A stretch of DNA of 64,000 nt, from NCBI GenBank assembly GCA_029249345.1, contig JAQWHM010000017.1, positions 124,001-188,000 of the forward strand, in the 5' to 3' direction. The notes under the pieces are model-generated. The model saw nothing but the letters and a program-made list of their open reading frames with translations, was not told where the DNA came from and searched no databases. The position numbers and the translations under genes were made by a program. Source of the DNA: UBA10348 sp002469915 (GTDB lineage: Bacteria > Bacteroidota > Rhodothermia > Rhodothermales > UBA10348). Below, one piece after another: positions 1 through 7,673 of the stretch. Each line of letters starts with the position of its first letter. Within the stretch, counting starts at the first letter, position 1.

Positions 1-226
1 ATCGTTCATTAATACGGTTAACCGAACGTAATAGCGTGGATTTACCGCACCCCGAAGGACCGATTAACGAAGTGATAATGCCTTTCTTGACCTCGAAGTC
101 CACATCAAAAAGAGCCTGAAAGTCTCCGTACCAAAGATTTAACTTTCGAGTTATGACGGCCATCTCCGTTTTAGATACCGTATTGGCGATGGAATGCGGC
201 TGAATGGTTTGTTCGGAGTTAACCAA
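1..226 (-). CDS. pstB: Phosphate ABC transporter ATP-binding protein PstB (5' part, truncated by window edge)
   Basis: ATPase subunit of the high-affinity phosphate importer, acting on the cytoplasmic face with PstA and PstC. Only the first 75 codons are visible. They include the A-loop region WYGDFQAL and a canonical Walker A, GPSGCGKS (residues 56-63 from the TTG), followed by the PstB-typical VNRINE. Two starts are possible. One is a TTG at 226, preceded by GAGGGA and overlapping the stop of the upstream ATPase gene. The other is an ATG at 163, which also aligns well with family N-termini. I prefer the TTG because of spacing and coupling, but not strongly. It is the last visible gene of the pst operon and follows a second, degenerate PstB paralog, so this copy may supply the competent ATP site. 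Confidence 0.85.
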   Translation of the reverse strand, partial: MVNSEQTIQPHSIANTVSKTEMAVITRKLNLWYGDFQALFDVDFEVKKGIITSLIGPSGCGKSTLLRSVNRINER

Positions 227-998
227 ATCGTCCCTCTACATAGTCTATAGTTCGTTGATCAGTGGCTCTGCCATTGAAAATATCTTCCGTAATACCTGTT
301 TCAACTTGCTCGCCATTTAGAAAGAACGAGGTCCGATCTGCGAGTCGTTCAGCTTGTTGAACCAAGTTGGTCACTAGAATGATGGAGACTTCCTTCTTCA
401 ATTCGCGCAAAACGTCTTCAATGCGCATCGTGGTAACGGGATCGACTGCAATGGAAAACTCATCGAGCATGAGTAGATCGGGTTCCTGCGACAACGCTCG
501 GGCAATCGTGAGACGCTGTTGCTGTCCTCCTGAAAGAAGAGATCCGAGTGAATCTAGCCGATCTTTTACTTCGTCCCAGAGCGCGGCACGTTTCAAACAC
601 CGCTCGACGATTCGATCTAGGTCGGTTTTATTTCTCGTACCAGCAATGCGAGGCGCAAAGGCCACGTTTTCATAGATAGAAAGAGGAAGTCCGACTGGAA
701 GCGGAAAAACAACACCCATCTTTTTACGCAAGGAAAACAGGTTTTTCCACGCGCTCGTATCGTAGCCCTGGAAACGGATAGAACCAGTCGTAGACATGCC
801 TGACGTCAGTTCATCCATCCGATTAACCGCCTTGAGAAACGATGTCTTCCCGCTACAGGATGGACCGATGATGCCGAAAATTTCGTTTTTACGGACATCT
901 AATGTGACATCCTTTAAGATGGTGTTGCCTGAGTAATGAATACTCAGATCACGCACTTCGAGTAGGTTTGTTTTTTTGCTCATCAGTCGACCTACCAT
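219..998 (-). CDS. Degenerate PstB-like ATPase (phosphate importer, noncanonical nucleotide site)
   Basis: ABC ATPase of the PstB family, 259 residues, with full-length architecture. Walker A is GPSCSGKTS (45-53), the signature is LSGGQQQR (155-162), and Walker B ends LMLDE (D179, E180). Three usually invariant places differ. The Q-loop glutamine is proline (P99 in VVFPLPVG). The switch histidine is asparagine (N211 in LVTNLVQQ). The DEP-SALD stretch is DEF-SIAVD. The C-terminus still ends in the family-typical YVEGRFG. The gene overlaps pstA by 7 bp and the next pstB by a few bases. Start ATG 998 is used; ATG 983 is an alternative. I infer a heterodimer with the canonical copy downstream, with this subunit forming a weak or regulatory ATP site. 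It is not a pseudogene, because the frame is intact and operonic. Confidence 0.85.
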   Translation of the reverse strand: MVGRLMSKKTNLLEVRDLSIHYSGNTILKDVTLDVRKNEIFGIIGPSCSGKTSFLKAVNRMDELTSGMSTTGSIRFQGYDTSAWKNLFSLRKKMGVVFPLPVGLPLSIYENVAFAPRIAGTRNKTDLDRIVERCLKRAALWDEVKDRLDSLGSLLSGGQQQRLTIARALSQEPDLLMLDEFSIAVDPVTTMRIEDVLRELKKEVSIILVTNLVQQAERLADRTSFFLNGEQVETGITEDIFNGRATDQRTIDYVEGRFG

Positions 999-1861
999 TT
1001 TTTCTTGTTTCGCAGGTACACTCTAAATCCAATAGAAAGGGCGTTCATAGAAAGCACAATGCCGATCAAGAGAAGAGCTACGCCGTATGGGAGATGCTCC
1101 GGCACATCAGGGACTTGTGTCGAAACCACAAATAAATGAAGTGAGAGCGCCATCGTCTGGTCGAAAACGGTTTCTGGAAGGAACGGTAAAAAGAATGCCG
1201 CGCCGGTAAACATGATGGGTGCCGTTTCTCCCGCTGTTCGAGATACCTCTAGTATGACTCCAGTAAGAATACCGGATACGGCATTGGGTAGAACAATGCG
1301 GCGAATGGTCTGCCAACGCGTCGCACCCATGCTCCAACACGCCTCTCTAAACGCGTGGGGCACAGATTGAAGTGATTCTTTTGTGGCCACAATCACGACG
1401 GGAAGCGTCATAATGGCTAGCGTCAGGCTGGAGGCTAGAATACTCGTGCCGAACTGCAAGAAAATGACGAATGCACCCACACCAAATAAGGCATGTACGA
1501 TAGAAGGCACGCCCGCAAGATTGATAATGGCTAGGTTAATGGCCCTGGTTAACCAGTTGTCTGCAGCATATTCACTGAGGTAAATAGCCGCGGCAATCCC
1601 TAATGGGACAGAAAAAACGAGTGCAAGAGACACCAAGAACAACGTACCTAGGAGGGCAGGGAAGATGCCGCCCTCGGTCATACCGTTACTTGGAAACTCT
1701 GTAAGGAAAGCCCAGCTAATGGCTGGACCACCCCGTATGATGAGAAGAACCAAAATGATCAGGACAGGCAAGATCAAAAGCCACGTCATGAGCATGAATA
1801 ACATGCGCCATCGCTTTTGAATCTGGTAGTTCCGAAGGTTCAGATCACTTGCTGAAAACAT
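992..1861 (-). CDS. pstA: Phosphate ABC transporter permease PstA
   Basis: Inner-membrane permease of the PstSCAB phosphate importer. It has 289 residues with about six hydrophobic segments. The cytoplasmic EAA loop is visible as REACWSMGATRWQTIRRI near residue 180, which is where PstB docks. The SRTAGETAPIMFTGAA stretch is typical of PstA. It starts 3 bp downstream of the pstC stop region and overlaps the following ATPase gene by 7 bp, so translation of the permease and ATPase is probably coupled. Length is normal for the family and no key region is missing. Confidence 0.95.
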   Translation of the reverse strand: MFSASDLNLRNYQIQKRWRMLFMLMTWLLILPVLIILVLLIIRGGPAISWAFLTEFPSNGMTEGGIFPALLGTLFLVSLALVFSVPLGIAAAIYLSEYAADNWLTRAINLAIINLAGVPSIVHALFGVGAFVIFLQFGTSILASSLTLAIMTLPVVIVATKESLQSVPHAFREACWSMGATRWQTIRRIVLPNAVSGILTGVILEVSRTAGETAPIMFTGAAFFLPFLPETVFDQTMALSLHLFVVSTQVPDVPEHLPYGVALLLIGIVLSMNALSIGFRVYLRNKKKW

Positions 1862-1864
1862 GGC

Positions 1865-2785
1865 TTATTTTTTCTTGATTCCGCGCACCACAAGGTCCGC
1901 AGTCAGGTTGATCAGAAAAGTGATGAGGAAGAGAAAGATGCCAAGCGTGAACAAGGCTCCATAGTGGGATGACCCTACCGCCGTTTCTCCCAACTCGGCA
2001 GCAATCGTAGCGGTTAGAGCCCTGACGGAATCGAATGCGCTTCCAGGAATATTAATGGAATGGCCCGATGCCATTAAGACGGCCATTGTCTCGCCAAATC
2101 CGCGTCCAATTCCGAGGAGAACAGCTGAGACTAATCCGTTTTTCGAGGCCGGTATCACAACTCTCCAAATCACCTGCCATCGCGTAGCGCCCATTGCTTC
2201 GGCAGCTTCCCTGTATTTCTCAGGAACAGCCTTTAAGGCGTCTTCAGCAATGGTCGTCATGATCGGAGCCGCCATCAACCCTAGAATCACTCCGGCGTTA
2301 AGGACATTAAGTCCAATCGGCACATCGAAGAGGTCGATAATGATGCCGTTCATGATTGTAAGGCCAATAAAGCCCCAGACAACAGATGGAATCGCAGCAA
2401 GTAATTCCACTAGTATCTTAAGCGTCTCTCTGGTTTTACCGGTGGCAAACTCTCCGATATAGATGGCAGCGCCAAGCGAAAACGGGATAGCAATTAGCAT
2501 GGCCATTCCCGTAATACTGGCCGTTCCAACCATGAGCGCAAGCGCTCCGTAGGTTTCGTTTGTCTCGGAGGTAGGGCGCCAATTAATGGAGCCGAAAAAC
2601 TCAGACAAGCTAAATTCATCTCCAATAAAGCCGACTCCTTCTTTGGCTATGAAAATGAAGATGCTAATGATGAAAACGATAGCCGAAATGCCACCCATAA
2701 ACATCAATATCTGCACCAATCGATCGATATACCAAGAGATGTCTCTATGATCTAGGCGCCGCAGGGATTGTTGTTGTTTAGCCAT
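1865..2785 (-). CDS. pstC: Phosphate ABC transporter permease PstC
   Basis: Second permease of the phosphate importer, 306 residues. It has an N-terminal membrane helix (about 25-50), a periplasmic stretch, then the ABC permease core. The EAA loop is REAAEAMGATRWQVIWRV, and GRGFGETMAVLMASG is a PstC hallmark. Its start codon abuts the phoU stop (shared base 2785), and pstA follows after 3 bp, so the genes form one transcription unit. Family membership is clear from the EAA and GETMAV motifs. Its place after phoU, rather than directly after pstS, is unusual compared with the E. coli order. Confidence 0.95.
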   Translation of the reverse strand: MAKQQQSLRRLDHRDISWYIDRLVQILMFMGGISAIVFIISIFIFIAKEGVGFIGDEFSLSEFFGSINWRPTSETNETYGALALMVGTASITGMAMLIAIPFSLGAAIYIGEFATGKTRETLKILVELLAAIPSVVWGFIGLTIMNGIIIDLFDVPIGLNVLNAGVILGLMAAPIMTTIAEDALKAVPEKYREAAEAMGATRWQVIWRVVIPASKNGLVSAVLLGIGRGFGETMAVLMASGHSINIPGSAFDSVRALTATIAAELGETAVGSSHYGALFTLGIFLFLITFLINLTADLVVRGIKKK

Positions 2786-3855
2786 CAGGATGAGTGGTCA
2801 TCTTTTGCTGGGCCGCGGACAAGGTGGACCAGGTTATCTACCTGTTCGGACAGCAGGCTGAATTCTTCTTCTTCCTTTTTAGCTGACACATCCCATCGGA
2901 GCGCGCTCGTTCCAAATGGAACACTCTCCGCATAGTCTCCGATATCAGAGTTGAGCGTCACGAGTACGTCATGCGTTTTCCACTCGGCAGAGGCCCAATT
3001 GGAGATCCCGCTTGGATCCAAACCGCTCATGTCTAATCCACGCTCTTCACACAGGAGCCTAGTCGATTCCCGGATTACAGCGTGCGGTGAATGCCCAGCG
3101 CTATTTGCTACGACTCGATCCGCATGGAATTTTCGGCATAATGCCACAGCAATCTGTGTTACCGAATCGTCATGTTTGTCGAGAAACAGCAACCGGTATC
3201 GACGCCTTTGTTTGGTTTCACCCGTACGCGCAAAAACGACTTCCTCACAGAGATTTTTAGCCTGATCACTTACTCGCTCAATCTGGTTGATGATCACCAA
3301 TCTGGCAAACAGATCCTTGGTGCTCAGATTCTCTTTGTCAGGACCTATTAAATCGGCATAAGCCGTCAAGAAGTCCCGATCCACAATACGAGCATCCCCC
3401 ATAGTGGCTTTGGCCGACTCCGTATTCTGTTCTTGATAGGCTGATAACGCCTTCGCAAGCATCTCCAGGGCATCATACGCCATCACCTGGACCTCTCGCT
3501 TGAACGAGCCTTCTACTGCCCTTTCCAAGTGAACCGATTCTCTAGAAATGGTGGCTGCGTAATCGCCCAAGCGCTCTAAAAGAATGATGGTCCGCAGTGA
3601 GGAGGATACGAAGCGTAGGTGACCGGCAGAGGGGAGGTATTTCGCAATGAATCTGTGGCATGACAGATTCAGTGTGTCTACTTCCCGATTTACTGGATGA
3701 TCACCTAGTATTGTCGCGTAGGCCAGCTCCGAGTTCTGGCACAGGAGAGAAGCGATGGAATCCGAAAGGTTTTGATGTACGGTGGATCCAAGATTAAATA
3801 TCCTGTTTCGTATAGCATCTAGATCCGTCTGGAGACGTTGTTCAAAATGGGACAT
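2785..3855 (-). CDS. phoU: PhoU-type phosphate regulator fused to a catalytically dead LMW-PTP/ArsC-like domain
   Basis: 356 residues, well above the roughly 220-240 usual for PhoU. Residues 1-215 are PhoU: two three-helix repeats with the metal-site signatures ERLGDYA (94-100) and ERVSDQAKN (193-201). Residues 218-325 resemble a low-molecular-weight tyrosine phosphatase/arsenate reductase. There is a first beta strand (YRLLFL), then SAGHSPHAV (252-260), a GLDMSG turn (273-278), a VLVTLNSD strand (297-304) and RWDV (320-323). The catalytic loop CX5R is replaced by LDKHDDS (225-231), so both the nucleophilic cysteine and the arginine are absent. PhoU represses Pho signalling when phosphate is plentiful; I infer that the extra domain senses or binds an anion rather than catalysing. 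It sits between pstS and pstC in the operon. Confidence 0.85.
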   Translation of the reverse strand: MSHFEQRLQTDLDAIRNRIFNLGSTVHQNLSDSIASLLCQNSELAYATILGDHPVNREVDTLNLSCHRFIAKYLPSAGHLRFVSSSLRTIILLERLGDYAATISRESVHLERAVEGSFKREVQVMAYDALEMLAKALSAYQEQNTESAKATMGDARIVDRDFLTAYADLIGPDKENLSTKDLFARLVIINQIERVSDQAKNLCEEVVFARTGETKQRRRYRLLFLDKHDDSVTQIAVALCRKFHADRVVANSAGHSPHAVIRESTRLLCEERGLDMSGLDPSGISNWASAEWKTHDVLVTLNSDIGDYAESVPFGTSALRWDVSAKKEEEEFSLLSEQVDNLVHLVRGPAKDDHSS

Positions 3856-3894
3856 AAGTACCCTTTTCGTTGTGTATCAGGTAATAGGCAGTGC

Positions 3895-4791
3895 TTAAAC
3901 GCTAGGATTAACGCATTCTACCGGGGTGGCAGAGGCATACCCTTTGTTTAGAATGATGCACTGGCCTTCATCACTCAAAATCCAGTTGAGGTATTCAGCG
4001 GTTGCGCCATCAGGCTGGCCAGCTATGTACATGAGAAGGGGTCGCGCAATGGGGTAAGAACCGTCCAAAGCCGTTGCTACGGATGGAGTTACGCAGTTAT
4101 CGGTCCCATCTAAGGTTACACAAGGCATTTTCACTTCGTCGGAGGCATAGGCAAGGCCACTATATCCGATTGCGCAGGCAGTATGCATGACTAAGTCCAC
4201 AACATCCTTTGATCCGTGCATGTCACGAGATCCTAACTTGAAATCCTGTTTGGCTAGAACCGCCTCGCGGAAGTAGGCATAGGTGCCCGAATTGTTTTGA
4301 CGGCTTACCCGCACAATCTCGTCACTTGAGCAACCTGGAACTGTTATTCCCAATTGGGACCAGCGCTCATAAGCGCCACCATCCGCGTAAATCTGAGCAA
4401 GTTGCTCGATGGATATTTCATTCATCGGGTTGTCTGGGTGAACAAAAATAGCAAGGGCATCAAATCCAACGATGAACTCCTGGGGCTCTTTTCCGGCTTC
4501 TATCAATGATGCCCTTTCTGAATCCTTCATCTGTCGAGACGCATTTGCAATATCTACCGTGCCGTTTAGCAGTGACGCGATGCCTGTTCCAGAGCCGCCA
4601 CCAGTTACCGCAATGGCTACCGCTGGATTTACATTCTGGTATTCTTCGGCCCAAGCTTGGGCCACATTCACTAGCGTATCGGATCCTTTGTTTTGAACAA
4701 CAACACGTGATGATCCAGATTCGCTACGCGTACAAGCGGAGAGCATCATCACTGAAAGAATGGTGAAAGCGAGTGTTTTTGAGAGTTTCAT
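3895..4791 (-). CDS. pstS: Phosphate-binding lipoprotein PstS
   Basis: Periplasmic substrate-binding protein that delivers phosphate to PstCAB. It has 298 residues. A lipoprotein signal peptide ends with the lipobox LSAC at residues 17-20, so Cys20 would be lipidated and the protein membrane-anchored. Phosphate-site features are visible: the NKGSDTLVNVAQAWAEEY strand-helix, GGSGTGIASL, and SRQNNSGTYAYFREAVL. It is the second gene of the minus-strand operon, 22 bp after the porin. The lipid anchor matches what is usual outside the Enterobacteria. Confidence 0.93.
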   Translation of the reverse strand: MKLSKTLAFTILSVMMLSACTRSESGSSRVVVQNKGSDTLVNVAQAWAEEYQNVNPAVAIAVTGGGSGTGIASLLNGTVDIANASRQMKDSERASLIEAGKEPQEFIVGFDALAIFVHPDNPMNEISIEQLAQIYADGGAYERWSQLGITVPGCSSDEIVRVSRQNNSGTYAYFREAVLAKQDFKLGSRDMHGSKDVVDLVMHTACAIGYSGLAYASDEVKMPCVTLDGTDNCVTPSVATALDGSYPIARPLLMYIAGQPDGATAEYLNWILSDEGQCIILNKGYASATPVECVNPSV

Positions 4792-4813
4792 AGTTGGTTT
4801 CTAAGGAAAAAAT

Positions 4814-5803
4814 CTAAAATTTTGCAGAAACAGTCAGACGTCCCTTAATCATTGGATCGTCCTCGAAATCGTTCTTGTCGTAAATCAGGTTTGGGATGAT
4901 TTCCACCCCTGTTGCCGGGCTCACGGCATATCCGATAATGGCCCATGCGTTTTGAGATTTCGCTCCGACTTGGTCTCTATTCATCATGTCATAGCGGACA
5001 ACGAGACGTTGACCTTCTTTGACGGTGTAGAATCCAAATACAGAGGCCCCCATCTTAGTGTCTTCGCCGTCGGTTGCGTCCATGGTTTTCGGGTTGAAAT
5101 ACCCTTCGACCCCAACCTGATACTCATCCTGTGTATAGCCTACGAAGGCATTTGCGGTAACAGAAGATCCACCATCAAACGCGTAATAATCGCCACCAAC
5201 AGAAACGTTGAAAGCCTCATTTGCCTTGAAATCGAGTTGCCCGTAAATGCGTTTGTACTTATCTGTTTCTTGCTTGCCGCCAGAGTTATTGGCCACCATA
5301 AAGACGTATTTGGTGCGTCCATTCTCGGTAAGTAGACCCGAAAAGAGGATCCCCATGTCTCGAGAACTGGCAATCTTGGCTCGGTCCATTACCGTTCTTT
5401 CCAGACTTCTGTATCCCCATGTTTTCTGGGCGAGGATCCATTTTCCAGGGTTTTGCGCGCCGAGCGAAATATGATGCCCTGCGCCTAGGGCATTGCTCCA
5501 CTTGAGGTACATATCCTTTATAAAGGGTGCAGGCTTGCCTTCAGTATTTGTAGCCTTATCGGCGCCCTCAAAGCGAACACGTCCTGAGAAGTTATCAGAT
5601 ATGGTATAGTCAGCCGTCAGGTAGACGCGACGGTATCCAAATCCATTGTCTCCGTTGTCTGTTTCACCGGGGGATTGCACGGTGTAGCTGTAGTCTGAAA
5701 CTAAAAGACCGCTAAAATGGAAATGATCTTGAGCTCGGGCTGAGAGGGAAAAGACTGAAAAGAAGCAAAACGCTGCCAAGAAGGGCACTCCAAGTTTTTT
5801 CAT
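4814..5803 (-). CDS. Putative phosphate-associated outer-membrane porin
   Basis: 329 residues with a signal peptide (hydrophobic stretch, then ARAQ near residue 25). The rest is a run of alternating amphipathic strands ending in an aromatic residue (RLTVSAKF), as expected for an outer-membrane beta-barrel. Motifs such as RRVYLTADYTISDNFSGRVR and GAQNPGKWILAQKTWGYR are seen in OprP/OprO-like porins of this group. It is the first gene of the pst operon, directly before pstS. I therefore infer that it carries phosphate or polyanions across the outer membrane under phosphate limitation. The specificity itself cannot be read from the sequence. Confidence 0.75.
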   Translation of the reverse strand: MKKLGVPFLAAFCFFSVFSLSARAQDHFHFSGLLVSDYSYTVQSPGETDNGDNGFGYRRVYLTADYTISDNFSGRVRFEGADKATNTEGKPAPFIKDMYLKWSNALGAGHHISLGAQNPGKWILAQKTWGYRSLERTVMDRAKIASSRDMGILFSGLLTENGRTKYVFMVANNSGGKQETDKYKRIYGQLDFKANEAFNVSVGGDYYAFDGGSSVTANAFVGYTQDEYQVGVEGYFNPKTMDATDGEDTKMGASVFGFYTVKEGQRLVVRYDMMNRDQVGAKSQNAWAIIGYAVSPATGVEIIPNLIYDKNDFEDDPMIKGRLTVSAKF

Positions 5804-5950
5804 TGATCGAACCGAATTGGGAAATGTTTTTGAACAGCCACCCCTTGTTCAGGTGACTGGCGCAATCTTACACTCCCAATGTTATCTTACTATTAACAAA
5901 GTGTCCTCGGGTCCAAAAAGAAGTATGGAATTCCTTTTGAGAAGCGAGAT
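5804..5950. promoter_or_regulatory. Divergent control region between pst operon and Na/Pi transporter gene
   Basis: A 147 bp region from which the pst operon leaves leftward and the Na/Pi cotransporter rightward. It contains a direct heptamer ATCTTAC at 5865-5871 and 5884-5890. On the minus strand it holds TTGTTAA then AAGATAA at 11 bp period (about 5882-5899), upstream of a TAAGAT that could serve as a -10. The 11 bp periodicity is reminiscent of PhoB boxes, but the match to the E. coli consensus is weak. A shared phosphate-starvation promoter is inferred from gene content more than from sequence. Confidence 0.3.
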
Positions 5951-7633
5951 TTGACCGAATCCATGAATTGGGTATCCCTGGGTGTCGGCGTAGCCGGAGG
6001 GCTTTTATTATTTCTGTATGGGTTATACGTCTTAACCGAGGCACTGAAGCACGCCGCTGGATCAGCGATGAAGCGCATCCTAGGGCGATTGACCTCGAAC
6101 AAGTTCAAAGGCGCCTTCGCAGGGGCATTTATTACTTCGGTTATTCAGTCCTGGTCAGTCACCACGGTCTTAGTAGTTGGATTTATTTCGGCGGGTTTGA
6201 TGTCTTTAACTGAGTCCGTCGGTGTGATTATGGGTGCCAACATTGGTACCACTATTACTGCACAGATCATCGCTTTTAAGGTGACCAAAGCCGCGATGGT
6301 CCTCATTGCTGTTGGTGGACTCAGTTTTGTATTTGCGAAAAAGGAGTCTTGGAAAAACTATTCTCTGATAGTCCTCGCCTTAGGATTGATCTTTTTCGGA
6401 ATGACGGTGATGTCTGACGCCACGGCCCCGTTGCGTTCCTACGACCCATTTATTGACTTCATGCAACGCATGGAAACGCCTCTCTCAGGAATTCTCGCGG
6501 GGGCGATATTCACTGCTGTTGTTCAAAGCTCATCTGCGACGACAGGGATTATCATTGTGTTGGCGACTCAGGGTCTAGTTACGCTTGAAGCAGGTATTGC
6601 ATTGGCATTCGGAGCAAACATCGGAACCTGTGTTACGGCGATGCTGGCTGCCATCGGTAAACCGACTGAAGCAGTCCGAGCTGCCTTTGTCCATGTGTTG
6701 TTTAATGTCGCAGGTGTCCTGATATGGATCGCATTTATTGATCAACTCGTCGATTTCGTACAGTGGATGTCAGTGGATGTGAGGGCGACCGGTGCAGAAA
6801 CGGCGGCCGAAATCGTGCCCAGGCAGATTGCCAACGCTCATACTGTATTCAATCTGGCAAATACATTCATTTTAATATGGTTTGCCCACCCAATCGCCCG
6901 TTTGGCCACCTACTTCGTCAAGGATAAGCCTGAGGCAAGCGAACCGGTATTAAAGGCAAAATATCTAGACGAGGTTCTCATTTCCACGCCTTCTCTGGCA
7001 ATGGATCGAGTGCGGATGGAAATGGGGCGCATGGGTGAACGGGTCGTCGCCATGATTCAGAAGTCGGCTGATGTTGTTCTCGAAGGCAGGGAATCAGAGC
7101 TGGCTAAACTGGAAGCACTTGACGAAGAAATCGATGCGCTTTTTGATCAGATAGCCCATTATTTGGGCAAGGTGTCTGCACAAGCACTGTCAAAAACGGA
7201 AGCAGCTGACCTGAGTCTGTATTTGTCTACGGCGAATGTGCTTGAAAACATGGGCGATCGCGTAGAAAACCGGATGGTCGCTGCGGGATATGAAGTCGCG
7301 CGCATTCAAGAAGAGTTTTCTGTCGAAACCAGACAAAAAATGAGGGAGTTGATTTTGTCTGTCGTCCCAGTTGTAGAAAATGCACTTCGGGCCATGGATT
7401 CACAGGATGTCAAATTGGCCAAATCTGTCAGAAGGGAGAAGGCCAGAATGAATGTACTCGTTCGAGATCTCCCGGGGCACCTACAAGAGCGATTAATTGA
7501 AAGTGGTGGTGAGCGAGTTCGGATATTCGGAATTGAATCCGAGATCGTGGAATCCTCTAAACGCCTTTACGACCTGTCTAAACGCATTGCCCGCGCAGTA
7601 ATTGAAAGAAAAAAAGAGGCGGACCGGAAGTAA
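5951..7633 (+). CDS. Na+/phosphate cotransporter with C-terminal PhoU-like domain
   Basis: 560 residues in the NptA/YjbB (Na_Pi_cotrans) family. Two inverted membrane repeats each carry the substrate motif: QSWSVTT (first, near residue 65) and QSSSATT (second, near 195). Each is followed by the helix breakers GANIGTTITAQ and GANIGTCVTAM. From about residue 350 the protein is soluble and helical, with DRVRMEMGRMGERV and ENMGDRVENR stretches typical of a PhoU-like tail. The start used is TTG 5951; ATG 5963 gives MNWVSLG and is equally plausible. It is divergent from the pst operon, so low-affinity phosphate flux and PhoU regulation cluster here. The first repeat has Trp where Ser is usual. Confidence 0.9.
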   Translation: MTESMNWVSLGVGVAGGLLLFLYGLYVLTEALKHAAGSAMKRILGRLTSNKFKGAFAGAFITSVIQSWSVTTVLVVGFISAGLMSLTESVGVIMGANIGTTITAQIIAFKVTKAAMVLIAVGGLSFVFAKKESWKNYSLIVLALGLIFFGMTVMSDATAPLRSYDPFIDFMQRMETPLSGILAGAIFTAVVQSSSATTGIIIVLATQGLVTLEAGIALAFGANIGTCVTAMLAAIGKPTEAVRAAFVHVLFNVAGVLIWIAFIDQLVDFVQWMSVDVRATGAETAAEIVPRQIANAHTVFNLANTFILIWFAHPIARLATYFVKDKPEASEPVLKAKYLDEVLISTPSLAMDRVRMEMGRMGERVVAMIQKSADVVLEGRESELAKLEALDEEIDALFDQIAHYLGKVSAQALSKTEAADLSLYLSTANVLENMGDRVENRMVAAGYEVARIQEEFSVETRQKMRELILSVVPVVENALRAMDSQDVKLAKSVRREKARMNVLVRDLPGHLQERLIESGGERVRIFGIESEIVESSKRLYDLSKRIARAVIERKKEADRK

Positions 7634-7646
7634 TCCGGCCCGCCTC
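7616..7646 (-). terminator. Rho-independent terminator for the aldehyde dehydrogenase gene
   Basis: A 13 bp stem (7616-7628 with 7634-7646, one mismatch at 7623/7639) around a 5-base loop. Read on the minus strand, the stem is followed by a T-rich run (the complement of 7601-7615). It lies 28 bp after the aldehyde dehydrogenase stop. The loop contains the TAA stop codon of the plus-strand Na/Pi gene, so the stem is partly coding. On the plus strand the 3' side lacks a T-run. Confidence 0.8.
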
Positions 7647-7673
7647 AAAGCGTCTCGCATCTACGGTCAAAGA

